From: Siphonodentalium dalli
Taxonomy: Eukaryota > Mollusca > Scaphopoda > Gadilida > Siphonodentaliidae
Length of the DNA stretch: 64,000 nucleotides
Assembly: GCA_032622095.1 (NCBI GenBank)
Contig: CP136069.1
Location: forward strand, 127,887,123 to 127,951,122
Direction: 5' to 3'
Shown here: positions 55,401 through 64,000 of the stretch, one piece after another
How the letters are laid out: every line of letters starts with the position of its first letter
Numbering within the stretch: the stretch's first letter is position 1
The notes under the pieces: generated by a model
What the model saw: the letters and a program-made list of their open reading frames with translations, nothing else
The model's database searches: none
What the model was told of the DNA's origin: nothing
Program-made: the position numbers and the translations under genes

Positions 55401-56199
55401 ATCCTGTATAATAGACAGATAACTCTGATGAAGTTCAGTAAATTGATTCATCTTTTAAGACTATATAGAGTACTGGCAGGGTTACTCGTCATTGCCCGGG
55501 TTAAATGGTGTCATACTCTTAGCTGTGGACATTTAATGGGAATTGAGAATACTCTTGCTCAAAAGTTACGCGTATTCTCATAAATTGTATATCTAAATGA
55601 ATTGGCAAAACGTCATTCTTATATATGGATTATATATAGTGGCTCACAAGTTGTCGGAGTCATTGTCATTTTGTTTATCGCGATTAATTCGTCACATCAA
55701 TAAAGAAATATTTATTTACAAATGTGCGTACTTCAGATGCAGTTATCATTTTTTAAATTGTACAATCGGAGTCATTGCAAGCGATGTTTGTTTGTTTTTT
55801 TAATAAATATTTTTATTGGGATCAAAACATGAACATCACAAACACATTAGTTCGCAAAAATATAAAAGTCGACAAAATGTGTTTTACATAAAGATAAGTA
55901 CATCCAAATGATTAGACTAATATTTTGAGGACACCTGGTTATCATATCGCCATGGAGATACAAATGTTTTAAAGAAATGTCCAGGTACTCCTCTGTTCAT
56001 GGTGCTATACAGGCAAATTATTCTCAGTTTAAAAATTAATATTGCGATATATCAGCTGCATGTGCCGCACACAGAGCGAGATTTAAACTTTTTATGTTAG
56101 GCTATGAGTCTGTTCTAAAACAAAATGACAGAAATCACCTGCATCGTGCAGATATACCAATATAAATATGCCAGTTGAGAAGATATAATCGTTCAAGTA
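55401..56199. other. No recognised feature
   Basis: AT-rich intronic sequence. Confidence 0.4.
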
Positions 56200-57010
56200 C
56201 CTTAATTTATCAATGGTGGTACCCCTCCTCTCTCCATCCCTGAACTAAACGGCACCAACTGTTGCGTCTTTGACCCACATGATATGATTCCTTGTATCAT
56301 TGGCGAACATGAATATGGTGGAAATTAGTGCTAAACATAATTTGTCAGCTTTGGTGTCCCTCCCCATTCATAGCTCTAACGGCGTCACTTTTGACATATT
56401 TAAACCACGTAAATTAGACTCCTGGTATAATGTAGATGATTTGTATCAATTTGGCGGAAACGGCGCTAGAAATATATATGTTTTGTTATCAATTTTGTTC
56501 CCTCTCCCCTCTGTGACTTGAAGGGTGCCACATAATGGAGATGATTATGTATTAGATTGGTGGAAATCGGCGACAAAACTATTTAATCGTTTTTGCTGCC
56601 TCTCCCCATTTTCTACCCCTGCCACAAATAGAGTTACTTTAGATGATTTTAACCCGCACCATTATCTTTAAGTTACCGATTTGGTCACTCGTGAAGTTAC
56701 ATTCCTCATAACACGGAGAAGAATATGTATACATTTTGGAATCGGCGCTGAAATATTATTTTAACAATGTGTGTGTCCCTCTACCACCCCTGGCTCAAAC
56801 GTTTGACATTAAATTACACAATTAGGCTCCTGCTATCATGGAGATGATTATCTATAAGTTTGGTGGTAATCGGCGAATAAACAAATTGTTGTTAAATTTA
56901 TTACCCCCAATCTCTCATCCAACCGGCACCAATTTGGCGTTATTAAATCACACGATTAGATTCCTCGTATCATTTATTCCTTCATGCATATTGATAGTTT
57001 GAAATTGAGA
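56200..57010 (+). repeat. Tandem field, ~130-140-bp unit with 'ttggtggaaatcggcg', part 1
   Basis: Units carry 'ccctcccc', 'ccaaacggcaccaattttgg' or diverged forms, 'cacacgattagattcct', 'gtatcatggagatgat' and 'ttggtggaaatcggcg'. About six units are seen, more diverged than other arrays here. The intervals can read open for short distances without a consistent protein. Confidence 0.8.
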
Positions 57011-57535
57011 TTTTTAAAAATAGCATAATTATGTATATACTAGGTACGCATAAACCCAGGAATGGAACAAGACATTATTGCGAAACGATGTTAAGTATAA
57101 ACAAGGCACGGACTTTGATTGCTGGTGTCAGAGTTCGACCAAACGTATACAACGCATATAGGTTTTAACGGCAAGCCAGAGTCATTCTTGAGTTGACAGA
57201 AACTGTGGATGTTTTCAAAAGTGCCCGAGCCACTTTCTGTGCTCAGCTGTGTCGACTTTACACATACACTTTCGTCACAAACTCTTTCTGAGCACCGTGT
57301 TGACATTTCCGAGTACATTGGAATCTGACAGTACCTCCAGTTCACGATAACGTTTTGTTGGCCATCGATATTGTTGGTTCATTTAGCAAGGTCCCTCATT
57401 GTGCAAGAATAAATGTACCTATTAAATAGAAAGATACATATACTTTTAATGCTTTTTTCTATGTATCTGCTTTGTTAGCTCACTATATGAATGCCCTGAT
57501 TCCCGTCTCCATATAAAAATGACAGTGAGAAGATA
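57011..57535. other. Stretch between the two parts of the tandem field
   Basis: No copy of the unit and no gene recognised. The minus-strand open frame 57091-57345 is cysteine- and serine-rich but matches nothing I know. Confidence 0.35.
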
Positions 57536-58215
57536 TAATTGTTCGAGTGACTTAATTCGGTCACAATTTGTCGAGGTTGTGGAATTTGAACGCCAAAATA
57601 TGTCTTATGAAGATGTCAAAATATAACTGGTGTATATTGGCGACTATCACATTTAATCAATGGGAGTGCCCCTGGTCTCTGCCAACCCAGACCCAAGCGG
57701 TACCAATTTGGCGTCTTTGTGTCACCCGATTAGATTCCCCGTATCAAGGAACAGAATGTGAATCAATTTGGTAGAAATCGGCATTACGCACCATGAGATA
57801 TAGACTCCTGATATCACGGAGATAGTTATTTATAAGTTTGGTGGTAATTGATGACTAAACAAATTATTATCAAATGTTGTACCCTCCCCCATCTCTCATC
57901 CAAACGGCACCAGTTTTGGCATCTTTGAATCACACGATTAGATGCCTTGTATCATGGAGAAGAATGCGTAATATTTTGGTGGAAATCGGCGCTAAATAGT
58001 TTTATCAGTTTTGGTGTTCTCCCGTGCACACCTGACTCGAATGGCGCCACTTTTGGCATCTCTAAACCACACCAATTGGTTCCTCATATCGTGGATATGA
58101 TAATGCATAAGTTGGTGGAAACCAGCGACTAATGATTTAGCTACCCCTCCCCCGTTTCTGCCCCTGATAACAACAGCGTCACTTTAGAAAATTCTAACCC
58201 GCACCACCTTCCTCG
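57536..58215 (+). repeat. Tandem field with 'ttggtggaaatcggcg', part 2
   Basis: About four to five further units of the family at 56200-57010 ('caatttggtagaaatcgg', 'gtttggtggtaattg', 'ttttggtggaaatcggcgct', 'gttggtggaaacc'). The field ends some 250 bp before the TM2 exon. Confidence 0.8.
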
Positions 58216-58466
58216 TAAAAAGTTCTACATGTTAGGCCTCTTTGGTGCCATCTAGATGGTGCCCCGTGAATTTCTATAGAACACAGACAGACAGACATTC
58301 GCAAATATATATATATAGATGTATAATTATTGCATGAATGAAACGGCATATATTTATCCTTAGATCGCGATAAAACGATCAATTGCTACTTGTAGATTTC
58401 ATTTGAGGCATGAACAATCATATTAACGTCCTCGCTATCTGAATCGTGTTTTTGTATTTCTTTCAG

Positions 58467-58593
58467 TCAGCTCAAATGTGCGCGGGTTCGTATCCATCAG
58501 AACCTGTTCCTGTCATACATGATATCGTGTATACTGTGGTTAGCTTACCTACGATTTGTGCCTGTTAACATCGACGTAGTCAAAGAAAATCCG
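58467..58593 (+). CDS. Class B1 GPCR exon: transmembrane helix 2 and first outer loop
   Basis: A 127-nt exon between the strong acceptor 'tttgtatttctttcag' and donor 'gtatgt'. The first base completes the Arg begun at 35071. The frame then reads QLKCARVRIHQNLFLSYM, ISCILWLAYLRF and VPVNIDVVKENP. C-x-R-x-x-I-H-x-N-L-F at the inner end of TM2 is a class B signature, including the conserved Arg and His. The VVPN-x-LV-x-x-x-P-like end resembles calcitonin receptors, whose exon also ends in Pro at this point as I recall them. It ends on a codon boundary, matching the next exon. Confidence 0.93.
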
Positions 58594-59287
58594 GTATGTA
58601 CATGTATATGTAATATCATGCCGGAAATCAGTCATATTAAAGGCACACATAAACTAGACGTGTTCGGACAAATTATCTTGAGATTATCAGGGCGGAGTTA
58701 ATTTTTTTTATAAAACATTTGGGAAACAAACTAAGTGTTTACATGAGGGTTTGTTTGTATCATGTTGAAGGAAACAGAAAAGCATATCTTATTTATTTAC
58801 CACTTTTTTGAGACACACATGCTCGGTGAGTTTATAAAAAACGAAGCTGCCCTAATTCGATGTATGCTCACTATCCTGGAGTGAGAACAGATGCCTACTT
58901 TCATTTCAACTCCTCTGTATATCAACATTGGCAATTCAAATCCGTTGAAATTCAGTCATTAAATTTCTGAGGTAAACTTTGTTTTTCTTTCGACAATAAT
59001 TGACACAATTAATGTGCATGGTGATTGTATATTGTGCGGTTAATTTACGACTACACATAACAAGTCAGGCCAAAACTATAGGTTTACATATATATGTCCA
59101 CCGTGTGGTCCGTGTAGGAAAATCTGTAAACTACGAAAGTCGTTATAAAAACAAAATCTAACTGGGAAAAGAACATTATGAAAAAGCAATAAATACACCA
59201 CCACATGTGTATGACAAAGATGGGGAAATGGCTATTATAAGCATCACACTTTCTGCCAAATCCCATTCTTTAAAATAATTGTCTTTA

Positions 59288-59810
59288 TATATATTATATT
59301 TACATACTAAGTGTTGTCATAACTAAATCCAGCATTCTGATTGGTCGGCGCCCACGTGGCTAGTTGCAGTTATTTCTCGTTGAATGTGCAACGGCTCATA
59401 ACACCAAGCTCATAACACCATCGATACGTCATTGGGTTTGGAAGGACGAACGCGTAATGTTTTGGGCGCATTTGGACTCGCGCAGGATTGACTTAATACA
59501 TCATCGGGTTTCAATATGAAGAGAAATTGTTCTATTAACTTTTGCCAAGGGTGCTATTGGGTATTTTGGGCTGTTTTTGTCACGATATACTTTTCGATTT
59601 AAATACATTTACAAAAGTGGCTTTTTCGCTAAATGTATATAAATATAAGGATTAACTGTCATGTGGACTATTTTTATGGAGATGTAACCGTGAGGTAAGT
59701 GGTCATAATTTGTATGTAAAACCCTTTGGGTTTTACACAAGTTATGTCCACTAACCTCACGGTTACATCTCCATAAAAAACAGTCCACATGACAGTTAAT
59801 CCTTATATAC
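59288..59810 (-). mobile_element. Hairpin-headed element B, copy 2
   Basis: Reverse-orientation copy of 28961-29444 along its whole length: 'agtgttgtcat', 'cagcattctgattggtcg', 'cccacgtggctagttgca', 'gaacgcgtaatgttttgggc', 'cttttgccaagggtgct' and then the hairpin (59645-59806). The loop is longer here because of an extra 'aaaccctttgggttt' mini-palindrome. Confidence 0.9.
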
Positions 59811-60174
59811 AACTCTGTTAATTAATGTGCATGATTTAAAGAAATAAATATGTTTACACCAAAGTCGTTATTCCGAGTTGTATATTTGTATAGTTGGGGT
59901 GCGGTTGTGTTTCCGATGGCCATAATGCGCCTTCACAGTAAACGGTGGTCGCTATTAACACGTTACTAGTTAGCTTGCGAGTTACAAGCTCCCGTTCAAA
60001 CGGTTAATGTGATTCACGAGATACACACATTCCTCGTGATCTCCGTCAAGTTATTTTTGGTTTGGTGCCGAGAGAAGATTAAACCTTGCCATTTGTATTC
60101 ACTTGACGATGAGTATCAAACGTGTAACATGTGTGCGAGTTTGTAAAATATATAAGTTGGGAAGTATTGAACTG

Positions 60175-60544
60175 GGGTTGAATTTGTTTTGGTTATGCTT
60201 AAGCATGCTATAGCGAATTTAAAAAAAAATGGATAACACCTTAGTAGCATGTTGTAACTCAAAACTATCACCAAGTATTCATAGTAATAATTTTGATGCC
60301 CATGAAAAACGTAAGATTCCCTGGCACTAAACCTATAAAATAAGTCTGTTAAATAATATAAGAACAAATTATTAAAATTGTAAAAAATTGTAATGCATAA
60401 TAACAAATGATGAAAAATTGTTAGGCCAATGCATTCTCTTATATATGCGAGGCGACCTATGGTCGACTCGCATATATAAGAGAATGCATTGGCACAGGGT
60501 ATATGGGTTGATACAAAAATCGGACCTGGCACTGAAAGGGTTAA
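60175..60544 (-). mobile_element. piggyBac-like MITE relative, reverse orientation
   Basis: It matches the 27.3-kb element in reverse: 'gcttaagcatgctatagcga', 'caccaagtattcatagta', 'cccatgaaaaacgtaagatt', the hairpin at 60425-60496, and the end 'cctggcactgaaaggg' followed by TTAA (60541-60544). The other terminus is not recognisable. A 149-codon minus-strand frame crosses it but reads the hairpin twice in opposite senses and is not a gene. Confidence 0.85.
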
Positions 60545-61655
60545 TATCACTTTGCAGTTACCCATGTCAGCGTTGCAAATGCCAATATCTCTTTAACGCG
60601 AAATGTAAATCACTGTCTATGAAATAGTGACGTTTTTGCCAGATTTATTAACTTGGCGTTATAGCCGTTTGAATGGGAACTGATAGTTCATAACCAGCCT
60701 ATATATCATATGTTCTTGTCGGATAGTGTCCGTCGCTCAGTTCTTGTACACAATTCCGAAACCGGCTGTCCTTATAAGTGTATACTGAACGCAGTGCCGG
60801 ATTTATACAATATATTAAATAGTACAGCTTTATTCAGTCCTTATTATTGTAGAAATTGGAAGTATTGAAGAGCCTCCAGAGAATATAGAATTGCAGGATT
60901 CTGGCATAGAATATTTTGCTGGTTATAGGTTGTTTTCTTTTTGCATTATATGTTATTTGTTATGATTATAAATGTATATAAGACTTTCTCACATAATACA
61001 GTTTGTGTTTTTTATAAGATCTACACAAAAAAATATCTTGTGAAGAGTTCAATAAGAAATCAAATGAAGTAGATTGGGATTCAGTCTATCAGAAAAATTA
61101 TGCTAGTATTGCATGAACCCTTTTTAAAGATAATTATCTATCAATACTTAATTATTTGGAGCCACTAAAGCAAACGAGAATTAAAAGCCGTTCAGACGAC
61201 TGGAAAAATGGTGAAATTCCAAACCATTCCAAAATCCATATCCATTGACCGAACACGTAACCAATAACGCCGAACTAAATAACAATAACCCTATATTTCT
61301 ATCAGATAAATATAAATATAATTATTTTCAGATCAAGATACTATTGCTATACACAAATATATTATATCCAAATGTGCATCCATGCAAATATATATATATA
61401 TATATACTTGCATCGATATCTGCAATAATTGTGTTTCTGTTATATCTATTTTGATGATCAGAATACCAATAAATTGAAATTGAATTGAGACCTAATTAGA
61501 CAAAGGGACACTGCACTGAGAGAATTTCGACAGACTAGAGACTCATATTTTTTTTTTATAAGTTATTAACACTATATACAGTGGGCTATATGTTATTAGT
61601 GTGTTTGAATTATGAGGGCATTACCTAGATACTACGTGTATATTTCGGTTTACAG
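60545..61655. other. Intron remainder, no recognised feature
   Basis: AT-rich with a (TA)n run. No shared repeat noticed. Confidence 0.4.
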
Positions 61656-61809
61656 ATATGGTGTCAGGTGCTGCACGTCGTAACACAGTACTCCGTCGTG
61701 TGCACGTTCCTTTGGATGTTCCACGAGGGATTCTTTCTACACAGCGTGCTCGTCTGGGCGTTCGCTTCCGGGTCAAAACTGCTCAAAATATGTATCGTAT
61801 CCGGATGGA
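61656..61809 (+). CDS. Class B1 GPCR exon: transmembrane helix 3 to start of helix 4
   Basis: A 154-nt exon between 'cggtttacag' and 'gtgagt'. It reads IWCQVLHVVTQYSVVCTF, LWMFHEGFFLHSVLVWAF, ASGSKLLKICIVSGW and one further base. The Cys after I-W would form the conserved disulfide to the second outer loop. W-M-F-x-E-G-x-x-L-H is the diagnostic TM3 motif of secretin-family receptors, with the activation-switch Glu and its partner residues. The exon stops one base after the G-W of TM4, the same split I recall in calcitonin receptors. The next exon lies beyond the window. The likely ligand is a calcitonin/DH31-type peptide; PDF- or CRF-type receptors are the alternatives. Confidence 0.96.
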
Positions 61810-61817
61810 GTGAGTAT

Positions 61818-64000
61818 TAGGATAGGATAGGATAATTTATTTACAATATACATGATTTATACAATGGCAGAAATACATAATAAGGTAAAGCAGTATATTG
61901 TCGGGGGTAGCCTAGCCCTATCGGGCTGTCTTCCTGCTACCCCCTAAAACAGGTATCAGTATAAATAATAGAATAGATGCCTGTATCCATATCCACGCAC
62001 ACGTACAGATTATAATCATATATAAAACTTTGTAGAATCCAGTACTTAGGGCATAACAAAAACAAGTATTGGTGTGGTTGTGAGTCAATCCAGACGAGTT
62101 ATAAGATCGAAAATGTATTATCTCTCCATATGAATGTTTTGAACTGTTCAGGTTTTCTAAACATATGACAGTTTCCGTTCCAGTTCCAGTTCCATGGGTT
62201 TATTAGGAACAAAACAGTTAGTTTTGTGTTGCTACAACGGATTCAGGCGAGAGATACCACCATTTTTTGTTCGGTAAACACAATGAGGATATATATAAGA
62301 TCGCCGGGAAGTCTCTTTGTTGAGTGAGGTTCTGGGATAATTCAGATTAACAATATTACATATATGTAATGTTCTATGTATGTCTAGCGGTATAGGGTCA
62401 GAGCCACGTTAGAGTAATCATAATAATATACGGTGGCATCTATGATGTATCATGTATGGTAGTGTATGGGCATGCTAGGAACGAGAATGCGATGTGTGTC
62501 CACTTGCGGGTACGTTGTGAAGAACATTATTCGAGTAGAGTTAGGATTATGTATCGCGTATGACTATTAATGTTCGTTGTATTATAGAGCACAATCGGGA
62601 CATCCTTTGTTTTTACAGCGTACATTTTCTGGGTAATTTCTCAGCATGGCTATCTGTAAGCGCTTCTTCAATGTGTGCCTGCTTTGGCAAGAAGTATAGA
62701 CTTTTTCCATATTGTTCCATGTTGTGGGGAAGGCGTGGTGTGGTAGGTTTCCTGACCAGTCAGTTCTAGGAAGTTCCAACAGTACGGGATTCGGGTGTCT
62801 TGGGGTTGATTTTGCTCGTTTGTTGTACATCATTCCAAAAGACGCAGGCAGACCGTTATAACACCAGTCATGCATGAAAATTGAGGAATTGAGGGTGTGT
62901 AAGTCATATATTTTAAAGATATTCTCTCTTTTAAAGAGTGTATCTGTGTGACTCCTGTACTTCTTATTGCATATTATACGCAATGCTCGTTTTTGTAATA
63001 GGAATATTTTCTTGACTTCCGGAACATGACCCCATATTTGGATACCATAAACTAAGTGGCTTTGAATCAGAGCATAGTACAATGTTTTCAATGCTTTACT
63101 TGGGAAAAAGTTTTTCACCTTATTGATGCAGTAGATTGCATGTGATATTTTGGAGCAGATTACGGATATGTGCTTTTTGAAAGTCAAGTTCTCATCAATG
63201 TGGATACCTAAGAATTTTGTCGAGGATTCACGTCCAAGATTTCCTATTCGGTTCAATTCAATGTTATTTAGCTTTAATTTCAAAGTATTCCATTTTTTAT
63301 CATTGTTTTGTGGGTGTAAAAGCATATAATTGCTTTTATTAATATTAATTGAAAGTTTATTGCAGCAGCACCAATCGGATACATTGGCTAATTCATTGTT
63401 GACGTAACTTTGTACTAGTTCGCCATCTTTACCGCTTGTGAACAGTGTGGTGTCATCGGCATACGATAAAATGTCCATTGTTGTAGAATTTATCATATCA
63501 TTCACGTATATTAAAAAAATAATCGGCCCAAGAATTTAACCTTGGGGTACCCCACAGGAGGTATTCATTAGGCTAGAGGTACTTCCACTATATTCGACGT
63601 ATTGCCTCCTCTCATTCAAATAACTATGGAACCATGACATTGCTACACCCCTGATGCCATAGTGGTCAAGTTTCGATATAAGTATGTTGTGGTCGATCGT
63701 ATCGAATGCTTTAGATAAATCAATAAATACAGCTAAGGTGGAATCCCGTGACGGTGTATCATTATTTTTAACGACATGATCTAGAAGGTGCATTATCGGA
63801 TGAAATGTTGAGTGATTTGGTCTGAATCCATATTGGTGTTTATACAAGATTTCTTGTTTATTTAGAAAATCTACTAGTCGTTTTTGCATAATTTTTTCAA
63901 GCAGTTTAGAGAACGATGGCAGGATACTGATTGGGCGATAGTTTGTTATTTCCTTAGAGTTATTTATTTTAGGAATGGGGACAACTTTGGAAATTTTCAT
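61818..64000 (-). mobile_element. LINE of the CR1/L2/jockey group, 3' half, near intact
   Basis: The minus-strand element runs in from beyond 64000. It has a reverse transcriptase reading frame to 62582, a 3' UTR of about 760 bp, and a short tandem tail of GGATA (61818-61834). Orientation is antisense to the receptor gene. The 3' end lies within about ten bases of that gene's splice donor at 61810. Confidence 0.88.
62582..64000 (-). CDS. LINE reverse transcriptase (partial at the right edge), one in-frame stop
   Basis: The frame contains all the core palm motifs: NYRPISILPSFSKLLEKIM, QYGFRPNHST, AVFIDLSKAFDTIDH (first catalytic Asp), GVPQG, YADDTTLF (catalytic pair) and KFLGIHID. The C-terminal region FPTTWNNM...TLKKRL is typical of CR1/jockey-type ORF2. 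One TAA (63536-63538) interrupts the frame just after GVPQG, where relatives have Ser followed by I-L-G-P; the same frame continues without shift to 62582. Apart from that stop it looks functional over the ~470 codons seen. The N-terminal endonuclease would lie beyond the edge. Confidence 0.93.

Larger units (their letters stand above)
35072..58466 (+). other. Intron of the class B GPCR gene (23.4 kb)
   Basis: Inferred from the donor at 35072 and acceptor at 58466, with matching phase (2 bases + 1 base) and continuous family homology across the junction (F-R-Q-L-K-C). It is filled with mobile elements: AGTCA arrays, the 5.06-kb inverted repeat, a gypsy-type fossil and tandem fields. No other host exon was recognised inside it. 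Confidence 0.8.
58594..61655 (+). other. Intron of the class B GPCR gene (3.06 kb)
   Basis: Bounded by 'gtatgt' and 'tttacag'. Phase 0 on both sides. It holds element B copy 2 and a piggyBac-like MITE relative. A (TA)n run lies at about 61388-61406. Confidence 0.88.

Noticed and set aside
56200-58215. Repeated proline/serine-like coding units
   Set aside because: Stops and length changes fall in every frame; the units behave as a non-coding tandem repeat.
27275-60544. Apparent large inverted duplication: MITE then element B at 27-29 kb, and element B then MITE inverted at 59-60 kb
   Set aside because: The intervals between the two elements differ in length (1.2 kb against 0.37 kb) and share no sequence, so these are separate insertions that happen to mirror each other.
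60116-60565. 149-codon minus-strand frame, partly hydrophobic
   Set aside because: It lies across the piggyBac-like MITE relative and its hairpin; the sequence is non-coding in the 27-kb copy.
1-64000. tRNA or rRNA genes
   Set aside because: No cloverleaf with A and B boxes and no rRNA-like conserved stretch was noticed; a covariance-model scan would be decisive and could not be run.

Overview
The window is eukaryotic, AT-rich and repeat-dense. Repeats of a style common in molluscs and other lophotrochozoans suggest that kind of animal: a GATTG-headed dispersed repeat whose tail reads like 'gagacaccgaggcccc', a repeat ending 'aggtgagcta', a repeat headed by a G-run, TATACTGTTTTGA and CTGTCCGT, and 'aagtttggtggaaatc'-type tandem repeats. 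The species cannot be named from sequence alone.

The one host gene I can support is a spliced class B1 (secretin-type) G-protein-coupled receptor on the + strand. Its exons are at 34980-35071 (TM1), 58467-58593 (TM2 and first outer loop) and 61656-61809 (TM3 to the start of TM4). Each has an AG acceptor and GT donor, the reading phases chain exactly, and the intron positions match my recollection of vertebrate calcitonin/CGRP receptors. The gene runs off the right edge. The cysteine-rich hormone-binding exons expected upstream were not found. A weak candidate for an earlier exon lies at 18557-18701. Most of the window right of 35 kb is therefore intron of this gene.

The rest is a museum of mobile DNA. 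From left to right: a MITE end (1-162); a LINE 3' half (1139-2638); local duplications (5.5-7.2 kb, 10.7 kb); a minisatellite in two opposed arms (7.7-9.4 kb); several foldbacks (13.7-15.2 kb); a ~6.4 kb block bounded by arrays of the palindrome TTAATGGCCATTAA (15.8-22.2 kb) holding a 174-bp tandem array; a MITE with an 11-bp target duplication (23.45-23.83 kb); a tandem array (25 kb); a piggyBac-like MITE bounded by TTAA (27.28-27.76 kb); a hairpin element (28.96-29.44 kb); a MITE (31.34-31.80 kb); and a 60-bp satellite of about 30 units with a ~642-bp higher-order repeat ending 160 bp before the TM1 exon.

Inside the first visible intron lie AGTCA/TGACT arrays (35.5-36.2 kb), a 5.06-kb inverted repeat bounded by TA (36.83-41.89 kb), a broken Ty3/gypsy-type LTR element with a 4-bp target duplication (44.0-49.96 kb), GC-rich palindromes (53.1 and 53.65 kb), and two tandem-repeat fields (52.9-55.4 and 56.2-58.2 kb). 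Inverted second copies of the 29-kb and 27-kb elements lie at 59.3-60.5 kb. A nearly intact CR1/L2/jockey-type LINE on the minus strand (61.82 kb to beyond 64 kb) begins within about ten bases of the TM3 exon's splice donor.

No tRNA, rRNA, CRISPR array or bacterial feature was seen.
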